From the NCBI RefSeq assembly GCF_001641635.1, contig NZ_LUUB01000080.1, positions 1-32,924 of the forward strand: DNA of 32,924 nt, in the 5' to 3' direction. This DNA is from Bradyrhizobium centrolobii (GTDB taxonomy: Bacteria > Pseudomonadota > Alphaproteobacteria > Rhizobiales > Xanthobacteraceae). Made by a program: the position numbers and the translations under genes. This document shows, piece by piece, positions 8,142-15,963 of this stretch (position 1 is its first letter; each line of letters starts with the position of its first letter). The notes below the pieces were generated by a model. That model ran no database searches. It was not told the DNA's origin and saw only the letters and a list, made by a program, of their open reading frames with translations.

Positions 8142-8254
8142 GTTCTGAATTCTCGGCCTGCATCGATTCAACCAAAACTCATTCTGCTTTGGCGCGGCAA
8201 ACAAAAAGGCACGGCGCTAGTGGCGTCGTGCCTTTCGCATTCCTGCGGCTTTGA

Positions 8255-9427
8255 TCAGCTATAGATCTCGAACAGGCCCGCGCCGCCCTGGCCGCCGCCG
8301 ATGCACATCGTCACGACGCCCCATTTGGCTTTGCGGCGCGCTCCTTCCTGGAGGAGGTGGCCGGTGAGACGCGCGCCGGTCATGCCGAAGGGGTGGCCGA
8401 TCGCGATCGAGCCGCCGTTGACATTGTACTTGGCGGGATCGATGCCGAGCTTGTCGCGGCAATACAGGCACTGGCTGGCGAAGGCCTCGTTGAGCTCCCA
8501 GAGATCGATGTCGTCGATCTTCAGGCCGGTGCGCTTCAAGAGCTTCGGGATCGCGAAGACGGGGCCGATGCCCATCTCGTCGGGCTCGCAGCCGGCGGTC
8601 GCCCAGGCGACGAAGCGGCCGAGCGGCTTGAGGCCGCGCTTCTCCGCGTCCTTGGCTTCCATCAGCACGACAGCCGCGGCGCCGTCCGAGAGCTGGCTGG
8701 CATTGCCGGCGGTGACGAACTTGCCCGGGCCCTTCACCGGCTCGAGCTTGGCGAGGCCTTCCATGGTGGTTTCCGGCCGGTTGCACTCGTCGCGATCGAC
8801 GACATAGTCGACAATGCTCTCGGCCTTGGTCTGCTTGTCGACGACCTTCATCCTGGTCTTCATCGGGACGATCTCGTCCTTGAACTTGTTCGCCTGCTGG
8901 GCGGCCGCCATGCGGCGCTGCGATTCCAGCGAGAACTCGTCCTGGTATTCGCGGCTGAGCTTGTAGCGCTCGGCGACGATGTCGGCGGTGTCGATCATCG
9001 CCATGAAGATGTCGGGCGCGACCTTGAGCAGTTCCGGATCAATCGACTCCTTCGGCGAGCCGCCGCCGGGAATCGAGATGCTCTCGACGCCGCCGGCGAC
9101 GATGCAGTCGGCGCCATCGGAGCGGATCGAGTTGGCGGCCATCGCGATGGTCTGGAGGCCCGAGGAGCAGAAGCGGTTCACCGAGACGCCGGCGGTGGTC
9201 TTCGGCAGGCCCGCAAGCAGCGCGGCCTGGCGGCCGATGTTCGGCGCACCGTGGGCGCAATTGCCGAGATAGCAGTCCTCGACATAGTCCTTGTCGACAC
9301 CGGCGCGATCGACCGCGTGCTGGATGGCGTGGGCCGCGAGAGACATCGGCGGCGTGATGTTGAACCCGCCGCGGGCGGACTTCGCCAGCCCCGTGCGCGC
9401 ATAGGAAACGATGACGGCTTCACGCAT
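8255..9427 (-). CDS. Acetyl-CoA C-acyltransferase (thiolase)
   Basis: A 390-aa thiolase that cleaves 3-ketoacyl-CoA with CoA (beta-oxidation) or condenses acyl-CoAs. Both active-site cysteines and the histidine are present: C87 in NRFCSSGLQ, H in GGSIAIGHPFGMTGAR, and C in the C-terminal CIGGGQGGAG. Length matches the family. ATG 9427 is chosen because GGGAGA lies a few bases upstream and MREAVIVSYARTG is the usual thiolase opening; longer in-frame readings to 9595 run into a repeat and a terminator. No acyl-CoA dehydrogenase or hydratase is adjacent, so fatty-acid degradation versus acetoacetyl-CoA formation cannot be settled from context; the FadA/FadI-like type is more likely than PhaA. 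It sits downstream of serA but is separated from it by a terminator. Confidence 0.92.
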   Translation of the reverse strand: MREAVIVSYARTGLAKSARGGFNITPPMSLAAHAIQHAVDRAGVDKDYVEDCYLGNCAHGAPNIGRQAALLAGLPKTTAGVSVNRFCSSGLQTIAMAANSIRSDGADCIVAGGVESISIPGGGSPKESIDPELLKVAPDIFMAMIDTADIVAERYKLSREYQDEFSLESQRRMAAAQQANKFKDEIVPMKTRMKVVDKQTKAESIVDYVVDRDECNRPETTMEGLAKLEPVKGPGKFVTAGNASQLSDGAAAVVLMEAKDAEKRGLKPLGRFVAWATAGCEPDEMGIGPVFAIPKLLKRTGLKIDDIDLWELNEAFASQCLYCRDKLGIDPAKYNVNGGSIAIGHPFGMTGARLTGHLLQEGARRKAKWGVVTMCIGGGQGGAGLFEIYS

Positions 9428-9530
9428 TGGTTTCTCCCTTTTTCGAACGACTTGGAGGTAGCGTCCTCGCGCCATTGGTACACAAAGTTTGGAGGCCGCG
9501 GGGAAAATAAAGCGCTGGCCTGGGCCAACA

Positions 9531-9562
9531 AAAACACCGCCTCCGGTGATGGAGGCGGCGTT
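9531..9562 (-). terminator. Rho-independent terminator of the serine operon
   Basis: Stem 9533-9544 with 9551-9562 (AACACCGCCTCC against GGAGGCGGCGTT, one mismatch), followed on the minus strand by a T5 run and TTGG. It lies downstream of the serA stop at 9675, beyond the repeat at 9593-9667. Confidence 0.75.
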
Positions 9563-9592
9563 GTTCCGCACGTCGGAATATATGATGCCCGT

Positions 9593-9667
9593 CATTCCGG
9601 GGCCATGCGAAGCATCGAACCCGGAATCTCGAGATTCCGGGTTCGCGCTTACGCGCGCCCCGGAATG
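9593..9667. repeat. Interspersed palindromic repeat, type D
   Basis: A 75-bp nested palindrome. The outer arms are CATTCCGGGGC and its perfect complement at the far end; the inner arms are AACCCGGAATCTC and its complement. It lies 7 bp after the serA stop codon. Similar CATTCCGGG-type elements are abundant in Bradyrhizobium-like genomes as far as I recall. Confidence 0.75.
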
Positions 9668-9674
9668 CCCCCTC

Positions 9675-11264
9675 TTAGAACGTCAGCGCCTTGACCTGCT
9701 TGACCTGCGGCAAGGCTCGCACCTTGGCGAGCACGTCCGCCGGAACCGCACCATCAACCTCGACGAGCGCGATGGCGTCGCCACCCTGCTCGACGCGGCC
9801 GAGATGGAAGGTCGCGATGTTGATCTTGGCATCGCCCAGCAGGCCCGCGAACTTGCCGATGAAGCCCGGCTTGTCCTCGTTGGTGACATAGATCATCGAC
9901 TTGCCGAACTCGGCGTCGACGCGGATGCCCTTGATGTCGACGAGGCGCGGCTTGCCGTCGTGATAGACCGTGCCGGAGACCGAGCGCTCCTGGCGTTCGG
10001 TCGCGACCGTGACAGTGATCAGGCTCTCATAGTCGCTCTGGGCGGCGCGTACGATCTCGTCGACCACCATGCCGCGCTCCTTGGCGACGACGGGCGCGGA
10101 GACGACGTTGACCTCGCCCAGCATCGGCCGCAGCAGGCCCGACAGCACCGCGGAGGTGATCGCCTTGATCTTCATCTCGGCCACGTGTCCCTCATAGGTG
10201 ATCTGCACCTTGAGGATGCCGGTCTCGGTGAGCTGGCCGGCGAAGGAGCCGAGCTTCTCGGCGAGCGCGATGAACGGCTTCAGCTTCGGCGCTTCCTCCG
10301 CCGTGATCGAGGGGAAGTTGACGGCGTTGGAGATCGCGCCGGTGAGCAGGTAATCCGACATCTGCTCGGCGACCTGGAGCGCGACGTTCTCCTGCGCCTC
10401 GGTGGTGGAGGCGCCGAGATGCGGCGTGCAGATCACGTTGGGATGGCCGAACAGCACGTTCGAGGTGGCAGGCTCCTCGACGAAGACGTCGAAGGCGGCA
10501 CCTGCGATGTGCTTGGAATTCAGCGCATCGACCACCGCCTGCTCGTCGACCAGGCCACCGCGGGCGCAATTGATGAGGCGCACGCCCTTCTTCATCTTGG
10601 CGATCGCGGCCGCATCGATGATGTTCTTCGTCTTCTCGGTCAGCGGCGTATGCAGGGTGATGAAATCGGCGCGCTTGAGCAGCTCGTCGAGCTCGACCTT
10701 CTCGACGCCGATGTCCTTGGCTCGCTCCGGCGACAGGAACGGGTCGTAGGCGACGACCTTCATGCGCAGGCCGAGCGCGCGGTCGGCGACGATCGAGCCG
10801 ATGTTGCCGCAACCGACGACGCCGAGCACCTTGCCGGTGATCTCGACGCCCATGAAGCGGTTCTTCTCCCACTTGCCGGCCTGCGTCGAGACATCGGCCT
10901 GCGGAATCTCGCGCGCCAGCGCCAGCATCAGCGTGATGGCGTGCTCGGCGGTCGTGATCGAATTGCCGAACGGCGTGTTCATCACGATGATGCCCTTGGC
11001 GGTCGCCGCGGGAATCTCGACGTTGTCGACGCCGATGCCGGCGCGGCCGATGACCTTCAGCTTCGCCGCCTTCTCGATGATCTTGGCGGTTGCCTTGGTC
11101 GCGGAACGGATCGCAAGGCCGTCATAGTTGCCGATGATCTCGGCCAGCTTGTCCTTGTCCTTGCCGAGGTTCGGCTGGAAGTCGACCTCGACGCCGCGGT
11201 CCTTGAAGATCTGCACGGCGGCGGGCGAGAGGGCGTCGGAAATGAGTACTTTCGGTTTTGACAT
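9675..11264 (-). CDS. serA: D-3-phosphoglycerate dehydrogenase
   Basis: A 529-aa long-form (type I) SerA. It oxidises 3-phosphoglycerate to 3-phosphohydroxypyruvate with NAD, the first step of serine synthesis, in the cytoplasm. The NAD-binding loop GCGNIG is at 151-156. The catalytic set is R235 (NCARGG), E264 (FVEEP) and H282 (TPHLGAST). An intervening ASB domain (about 320-450) is followed by a C-terminal ACT domain (about 455-529, YVTNEDKPGFIGKFAGLLGD) that usually binds serine for feedback. ATG 11264 gives the standard MSKPKVLISD opening; the ribosome site is weak. It is the last gene of serC-sseB-serA: the sseB stop lies 18 bp upstream of its start. A terminator follows at 9531-9562. 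Confidence 0.97.
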   Translation of the reverse strand: MSKPKVLISDALSPAAVQIFKDRGVEVDFQPNLGKDKDKLAEIIGNYDGLAIRSATKATAKIIEKAAKLKVIGRAGIGVDNVEIPAATAKGIIVMNTPFGNSITTAEHAITLMLALAREIPQADVSTQAGKWEKNRFMGVEITGKVLGVVGCGNIGSIVADRALGLRMKVVAYDPFLSPERAKDIGVEKVELDELLKRADFITLHTPLTEKTKNIIDAAAIAKMKKGVRLINCARGGLVDEQAVVDALNSKHIAGAAFDVFVEEPATSNVLFGHPNVICTPHLGASTTEAQENVALQVAEQMSDYLLTGAISNAVNFPSITAEEAPKLKPFIALAEKLGSFAGQLTETGILKVQITYEGHVAEMKIKAITSAVLSGLLRPMLGEVNVVSAPVVAKERGMVVDEIVRAAQSDYESLITVTVATERQERSVSGTVYHDGKPRLVDIKGIRVDAEFGKSMIYVTNEDKPGFIGKFAGLLGDAKINIATFHLGRVEQGGDAIALVEVDGAVPADVLAKVRALPQVKQVKALTF

Positions 11265-11282
11265 GGGAGGTCTGCCTGGCTG

Positions 11283-12059
11283 TTATCTGAAGAGTCTCTG
11301 GAGGAAACCGCGCTTGGCGGGGAAAATAGGAATTCCGGTACGTAACGTCGATGCGAGTGAACTGCCTTCGAGCGGCACGGCATCGAGCGGCCGGCCTTTC
11401 AGCACGTCGCCCGCAACCGCGCGGTTGATCGCGGCCTGCACGTTCGACCACGACCCCGCGTGATCGACGCCGAGCATCCAGCTCTGCTCGGGATGTCCCG
11501 CGCGCGCCGCCAGCATCAGCCAGGCGCCGCGGATGGACTTGACCGCACTGAGCTCGCGGGAGAGCGCCCCGATCAGCTCGATCGGCACATCGCTGGGATG
11601 GCCGAGCAGCAGCTGCTCGCCCGCGGGAATCCTGATCGTCTCCGCGCCTTCCTCGAAGTGACCGGCGAGCAGCCGCTTCACTTCGGCAGGGGTGAACTCC
11701 TTGCCGTAGTCGGAGCCTGGATTGAGCACGAAGGATGCCTCCGGGTAGCGGCCAAACAGATCACGCGTGCGCTCGGGAGCTGCGATATGATCGCCGCTGA
11801 ACCAGGCACGCGCCCGGGAAGGCGCAGTGAAGAACGGAAGGAGCTTCTCCTCGCCGCGCGTTGCGCTCGGCAGGGTCAGCTTGGTTCCTTCCGGAATGAT
11901 TGCATTGCCGTCCGGCCCCGGCACGATGTTGCCACCCTCGGGCACCAGCACCACGACGATATCGGCGTCGAGCAGCGCCCGCGCGAAGGCCGGCCGCTCG
12001 GACGGCTCCTGCGCGGCACGCATCAGCATGCGCTCGATCTCGTTCTCGGGTTCGAACAT
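11283..12059 (-). CDS. sseB: SseB-domain protein (enhanced serine sensitivity)
   Basis: A 258-aa cytoplasmic protein resembling SseB, named in E. coli because its overproduction alters serine sensitivity; its biochemical role is poorly known. The N-terminal part carries the SseB_N-type pattern: an acidic helix start, a VVVLVPEGG strand, LLPFFTAPSRARAWF, and a later FVLNPGSDYGKEFTPAEVKRL segment (LNPxS...F). The C-terminal half (from about residue 150, PSDVPIELIGALSREL) fits SseB_C. It lies between serC (75 bp upstream) and serA (18 bp downstream) on the same strand, so cotranscription is likely and a role linked to serine flux or tolerance is suggested by position. Assignment rests on remembered family patterns, so it is less sure than for serA and serC. 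Confidence 0.8.
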   Translation of the reverse strand: MFEPENEIERMLMRAAQEPSERPAFARALLDADIVVVLVPEGGNIVPGPDGNAIIPEGTKLTLPSATRGEEKLLPFFTAPSRARAWFSGDHIAAPERTRDLFGRYPEASFVLNPGSDYGKEFTPAEVKRLLAGHFEEGAETIRIPAGEQLLLGHPSDVPIELIGALSRELSAVKSIRGAWLMLAARAGHPEQSWMLGVDHAGSWSNVQAAINRAVAGDVLKGRPLDAVPLEGSSLASTLRTGIPIFPAKRGFLQRLFR

Positions 12060-12079
12060 GACGGGCCTGTGGCGATCAG

Positions 12080-12103
12080 GCCGTGCGGAGACATCCGCAC
12101 GGC
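12080..12103 (-). other. Stem-loop between serC and sseB
   Basis: Perfect 10-bp stem GCCGTGCGGA/TCCGCACGGC with a 4-nt loop in the 75-bp gap. There is no T-run on either side, so it is more likely a processing or stability hairpin that adjusts operon expression than a terminator. Confidence 0.6.
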
Positions 12104-12134
12104 ATCAACTCACGGCGTTGTCAGGCCGCCTTTA

Positions 12135-13307
12135 TCAGGCCGCCTTGGGCAGCGCGGCTTTGGTCTCGGCGAACGCCCAGTCGATCCACTGGGTCAGGAG
12201 CTCGACGTCCTTGGCCTCGACGGTCGCGCCGCACCAGATGCGCAGGCCGGCCGGCGCATCGCGGTAGTAGGCGAAGTCGAAGCCCGCGCCTTCCTTCTCG
12301 ACCAGCGCGACCAGCTTCTTGCAGAACTCGGCCTGCGCGTCCGCGGAAAGCGAGGTGATCGCGGGATCGGTGAACTTCAGGCACACGGACGTGTTGGAGC
12401 GGATCGAGGCGTCCTTCGCCAGGAAGTCGATCCAGGGCGTCTTCGCCTTCCAGTCGGCGAGCACCTTGGTGTTGGCGTCGGCGCGCGCGATCAGCGCCTT
12501 CAGGCCGCCGATCGACTTGCCCCAGTTCAGCGCGTCGAGATAGTCCTCGACGCAGAGCATCGACGGCGTGTTGATGGTCTCGCCGACGAAGATGCCTTCG
12601 TTGATCTTGCCGCCCTTGGTCATGCGGAAGATCTTCGGCAGCGGCCAGGCCGGCTTGTAGGTCTCGAGCCGCTCAACGGCGCGAGGCGAAAGGATCAGCA
12701 TGCCATGCGCGGCCTCGCCGCCGAGCGCCTTCTGCCAGGAGAAGGTGACGACGTCGAGCTTTCCCCAATCGAGCGGCTGCGCGAACGCCGCCGAGGTCGC
12801 GTCGCAGATGGTCAGGCCTTCGCGGGTCGCGCTGATCCAGTCGGCGTTCGGCACGCGCACGCCGGAGGTGGTGCCGTTCCAGGTGAAGACGACGTCGTTG
12901 TTCGGATCGACCTTGGAGAGATCCGGGATTTCACCATAGGCCGCGTTGAGCTTGGTGACGTCCTTGAGCTTCAATTCCTTGATGATGTCGCTGACCCAGC
13001 CCTCGCCGAAGGATTCCCAGGCGAGCGTGGTGACGGGGCGCGCGCCGAGCAGCGACCACAGCGCCATCTCGACCGCGCCGGTATCGGAGGCGGGCACGAT
13101 GCCGATGCGATAATCGGCGGGCACCTCGAGCACCTCGCGGGTCAGATCGATCGCGAGCTTGAGCTTGGTCTTGCCGATCTTCGCGCGATGCGAGCGGCCG
13201 AGAGCTGCGTCCTTGAGATTTTGGGCGTTCCAGCCGGGGCGCTTGGCGCAGGGGCCGGAAGAAAAATGCGGCACGTTCGGCCGCGAAGCGGGCTTCGCTA
13301 CAGTCAT
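12135..13307 (-). CDS. serC: Phosphoserine aminotransferase
   Basis: A 390-aa PLP enzyme of the longer alphaproteobacterial SerC form. It converts 3-phosphohydroxypyruvate and glutamate to phosphoserine, the second step of serine synthesis, and may also act in pyridoxal phosphate synthesis. The PLP lysine is K193 in FSWQKALGGEAAHGM. The opening RPNVPHFSSGPCAKRPGW and the TSAAFAQPLDWGKLD segment are typical of the family. ATG 13307 has GAAGGG at good spacing. It is the first gene of serC-sseB-serA; SerA makes its substrate. serB is not in the window. Confidence 0.96.
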   Translation of the reverse strand: MTVAKPASRPNVPHFSSGPCAKRPGWNAQNLKDAALGRSHRAKIGKTKLKLAIDLTREVLEVPADYRIGIVPASDTGAVEMALWSLLGARPVTTLAWESFGEGWVSDIIKELKLKDVTKLNAAYGEIPDLSKVDPNNDVVFTWNGTTSGVRVPNADWISATREGLTICDATSAAFAQPLDWGKLDVVTFSWQKALGGEAAHGMLILSPRAVERLETYKPAWPLPKIFRMTKGGKINEGIFVGETINTPSMLCVEDYLDALNWGKSIGGLKALIARADANTKVLADWKAKTPWIDFLAKDASIRSNTSVCLKFTDPAITSLSADAQAEFCKKLVALVEKEGAGFDFAYYRDAPAGLRIWCGATVEAKDVELLTQWIDWAFAETKAALPKAA

Positions 13308-13395
13308 GATCTACCCTTCCAGATAGTAAGCCTCCCGTTGGGGGGAGGTGTCCCGCGGCGGCTCATACGGGAAACGGGCAGAATCGTCAAGGAAG

Positions 13396-13593
13396 TTAGG
13401 GCGCCTCACGGCGGAGTGATGGTGTCTCCTCCGCCTTTTCAGGGGATTCGGCTGCGGCCTGGGCGTTCAACAAGTCCATCGCGTCGCTGATCAATTGCGC
13501 GGCCCGGCGACGGCTGCTGACTTTCAAAATGCATTTGTCGCCGGCCTGCACGACATAGTCGTTGCCGACCTTGATCAGAGAATAGCTTGTCAT
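13396..13593 (-). CDS. Conserved small hypothetical protein (65 aa)
   Basis: I do not recognise a named family. The 65-aa product has a compact N-terminal part (MTSYSLIKVGNDYVVQAGD, then KCILKVSSRRRAAQLISDAM) that looks like a short beta-strand pair plus one helix, and a disordered acidic Glu/Pro tail. ATG 13593 is preceded by GGGGA at good spacing. It lies upstream of serC on the same strand with an 88-bp gap, so it could share the serine operon transcript. A small GC hairpin (13331-13348) lies in that gap. Composition is unlike the Arg-rich shadow frames, which supports a real gene. Confidence 0.65.
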   Translation of the reverse strand: MTSYSLIKVGNDYVVQAGDKCILKVSSRRRAAQLISDAMDLLNAQAAAESPEKAEETPSLRREAP

Positions 13594-13750
13594 CGAAATC
13601 CCCGAACCAACCGAGCCCGGTGTCAGACGCTACGTAGCACCGTTCGTTCTGGAGGAAACGTGAACGACGGCTCGGTAGTTTATCAGCCCTTAAGATGAAC
13701 GAATGCGCGATCCGATTTTGCAAGTCCCACAAAAGCCGTGACGACCTGCC

Positions 13751-14224
13751 TCAAAAGCGGACAGTCATGCCCACATGACTCGCTGCGAATCCGAGTCGCT
13801 TGTAGAAGCGCTGCGCATCGACGCGGCTCGCATGCGTAAGCAGTTCGACCAGATTGCAGCCTTTCGCTTTCGCTTCCGCCACCGCCCATTGCACCAACTG
13901 CTCGCCGATGCCGCGGCTGCGGCAATCTGAAGCAACGCGAACGTCCTCGAGCAGACCGCGCACGCCGCCTTGCGAGCTGAGGCCAGGCAGGATGGCGAGT
14001 TGCAGACAGCCGACCACCCTGCCCTCGCTCTCCGCGACCACAAGCTGGAGGCTGGGATCGCGATCGACCCGCTCGAACGCCTCGTAATAAGAGGTGGGCA
14101 GCGGATCCTCCAGCCGCTCGCGAGCGCGCCCGAGATGGTCGTCGGCGAGCATCGCCACGATCGCAGCAACGTCGTCGCGGCGCGCGCGACGGATGGAGAC
14201 GGACGAAATGGACTTGGCAGTCAT
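13751..14224 (-). CDS. GNAT family N-acetyltransferase
   Basis: A 157-aa GCN5-related acetyltransferase that moves acetyl from acetyl-CoA to an amine; the substrate is unknown. The opening SISSVSIRRARRDDVAAIVAM and central strand LVVAESEGRVVGCLQL are typical. Motif A is EDVRVASDCRSRGIGEQLV, with R-S-R-G-I-G as the pyrophosphate loop. The C-terminal part has the AQRFYKRLGF motif. ATG 14224 has GAGAG 7 nt upstream; an in-frame ATG six bases earlier abuts that site. It starts 16 bp after the stop of the glutathione transferase gene, so the two are probably cotranscribed. Confidence 0.88.
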   Translation of the reverse strand: MTAKSISSVSIRRARRDDVAAIVAMLADDHLGRARERLEDPLPTSYYEAFERVDRDPSLQLVVAESEGRVVGCLQLAILPGLSSQGGVRGLLEDVRVASDCRSRGIGEQLVQWAVAEAKAKGCNLVELLTHASRVDAQRFYKRLGFAASHVGMTVRF

Positions 14225-14240
14225 GCACATACTCTCGAAC

Positions 14241-14831
14241 TCAGCGCGCCGGCGGAAGACCAAGAGCAGTCTCGGCTTCGCCGATCCAGCGGCGGACGGC
14301 GGCGAAGCGGTTGAGATCGAAGCCGCCTTCATGCGCGAGGCGGGTATAGGCGAGCAGCGCGACGTCGGCGAGCGAAACCACCTCGCCAACGAAGAAGCGG
14401 CTTGCCGCAAGATGCTGCTCCATGCGGTCGAGCGCCGCATAGCCGCGCTTGACCTTCTCCGGATCGAGCTCGGACGCAGACTTACCGAGATAGACGAGCT
14501 GGAAGCGGCACACCGCGATATAGGGCTCGTGGCTGTACTGTTCCCAGAACAGCCATTCGTCCATCTTGGCGGCAGTGAAGGCATCGCGCGGAACGAGTGC
14601 ACTGTCACGGGCGAGATAGCGGATGATGGCGTTGGACTGCGCCAGCGTGCGGCCGTCGTCGAATTCGACCGCCGGCACCTGGCCGGCGCCGTTCATCTTC
14701 AGGAATTGCGGCGTGCGCGTTTCGCCCTTGCGCGTGTCGATCTCGATCCAGCGATAGGGCAGCGCGAGCTTGTCGCAGACCCACTTCACCTTGAGACAAT
14801 TTCCGGAATTGCTATCGCCGTGGATCTTCAT
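14241..14831 (-). CDS. Glutathione S-transferase family protein
   Basis: A 196-aa cytosolic GST with an N-terminal thioredoxin-like domain (1-77: MKIHGDSNSGNCLKVKWVCD, NGAGQVPAVEFDDG with the cis-Pro, and TLAQSNAIIRYLA with the glutathione-contacting Gln-Ser) and an all-helical C-terminal domain with FFVGEVVSLADVALLAYT. Members conjugate glutathione to electrophiles or reduce peroxides; the substrate cannot be inferred. The residue near position 8-10 (S/N/S) could be the catalytic Ser. It is the first gene of a pair with the GNAT protein. A second GST starts at 32304 on the other strand but belongs to a different subfamily. Confidence 0.9.
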   Translation of the reverse strand: MKIHGDSNSGNCLKVKWVCDKLALPYRWIEIDTRKGETRTPQFLKMNGAGQVPAVEFDDGRTLAQSNAIIRYLARDSALVPRDAFTAAKMDEWLFWEQYSHEPYIAVCRFQLVYLGKSASELDPEKVKRGYAALDRMEQHLAASRFFVGEVVSLADVALLAYTRLAHEGGFDLNRFAAVRRWIGEAETALGLPPAR

Positions 14832-14906
14832 CGCTGCCGCCCGATTCGAAGCGACAGAGCATCAGGACGGAGGCAGGCTGTCAAACCACGGCGTCGTGAA
14901 GCCGCG

Positions 14907-15794
14907 TCAGAACTTGTAGCCGAGCCCGACGCGCGCATTGTTCAGCGTCACCGAAGTATTCATGACGGGAGAGAATTTCACATACTCGTATTCCACGCGC
15001 GCGAACAACCCTTCCCACAGGCAGTATTCGAGCCCGAGGCCGGCGACCCAACCGACCACGAAGTTGTTGGTTCGGTGTTGGGTCTGCGTCTGCGACTGCG
15101 CCGGAACGGGGTTCGTCGTTCCCGTCACGATCACCGTATTGCCGAAGGCGTCCGTTGTCGTCGTATCCTGGCGCAGGGTCACGTTGCTCGTCACCGTGCG
15201 CGAGACGTCCATCCGGCCGACGGCGGCGCCGGCGAAAAAATAAGGCATGAAGTCGCCGCCATCCCAACCCATGCGCCCCCGGAGCGAGATCATGTCCTTG
15301 ACCTTCGCCGCGGCGGTGCCGGTCAACGTCACGCCCCAGTGGTCGGTCACGTTGGCGGGCGGTTTGTCACCAGGCGGGTTGATGATGTCGAGCGAATTGG
15401 AGCCGCTCGTGAATGTGGAGAGATTATTGAAGTAGCTGTAGGTGCCCTCAAGCCCGAGAATGGCATCGTACCATTGCCAGTTGCGGCCGAGGAAGGCGCC
15501 GAAATTGCTGCTTTGCGTGTTAGTCTTGTTCATGAGCGACCAATTCGCGGTCGGCTGCTGAAGCACACTGTCGCGGAAGATGTAGTTCGTCAGGCCGACG
15601 ACGCTTTGGCTGAAATCGGTCGCGTCGGCCGTGTAGCCGGCATTGCCGCCGACATAGACGCCGTCCCAGTTATGGCTCGTCTTCGACAGGCCGTCGGTGA
15701 AGCCGCCGCGCAGAATGGGCAGATCCGGCATGTCGGCCGCTTGTGCGGTGGACGCCGCCGCCAACATCCCCGCCGCCCACAAAAGCCTACGCAT
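14907..15794 (-). CDS. Outer-membrane beta-barrel protein (Omp31-like)
   Basis: A 295-aa secreted protein. It has a signal peptide of about 19 residues (MRRLLWAAGMLAAASTAQA, cut before ADMP), then alternating amphipathic strands starting NWDGVYVGGNAGYTADATD and ending in NNARVGLGYKF, with the C-terminal Phe used for barrel assembly. This pattern is that of the 8-stranded Omp31/Omp25-type surface proteins of Rhizobiales. ATG 15794 has GGAG at good spacing; an in-frame GTG six bases earlier is less likely. TTAACC half-sites occur upstream (15841-15852). It lies downstream of a second barrel gene but behind that gene's terminator. Function beyond envelope structure is unknown. Confidence 0.85.
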   Translation of the reverse strand: MRRLLWAAGMLAAASTAQAADMPDLPILRGGFTDGLSKTSHNWDGVYVGGNAGYTADATDFSQSVVGLTNYIFRDSVLQQPTANWSLMNKTNTQSSNFGAFLGRNWQWYDAILGLEGTYSYFNNLSTFTSGSNSLDIINPPGDKPPANVTDHWGVTLTGTAAAKVKDMISLRGRMGWDGGDFMPYFFAGAAVGRMDVSRTVTSNVTLRQDTTTTDAFGNTVIVTGTTNPVPAQSQTQTQHRTNNFVVGWVAGLGLEYCLWEGLFARVEYEYVKFSPVMNTSVTLNNARVGLGYKF

Positions 15795-15899
15795 TGCCAC
15801 GCTCCATCGAACTCGAACTTTCGCTCGTGATCATGGCTCGTTAACCTTAACCAATGGTTGAATTGGGCGCTTTCGTGGCTGTCGAGCAATGAAAAAAAC

Positions 15900-15935
15900 A
15901 CAAAGCAAAACGGCGCGGGAGGATCCCGCGCCGTT
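15900..15935 (-). terminator. Rho-independent terminator of the second beta-barrel gene
   Basis: Perfect 12-bp stem (15909-15920 with 15924-15935, AACGGCGCGGGA) and 3-nt loop, followed on the minus strand by TTTTGCTTTG and a further T-run. It lies about 30 bp beyond the stop at 15964. Confidence 0.9.
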
Positions 15936-15963
15936 AAGAAAGCTTAAGCGATCGAGTTGCCGA

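Noticed and set aside
9489..11261. 590-codon open frame on the plus strand
   Set aside because: It lies fully antisense to serA, with Arg/Asp/His/Gly-rich composition and no domain; a shadow frame of a GC-rich gene.
11460..13490. 676-codon open frame on the plus strand
   Set aside because: Antisense to sseB and serC, which have intact catalytic or family motifs; composition is that of a shadow frame.
14094..15830. 578-codon open frame on the plus strand
   Set aside because: Antisense across three good genes (GNAT, GST, Omp), which is implausible for a real gene.
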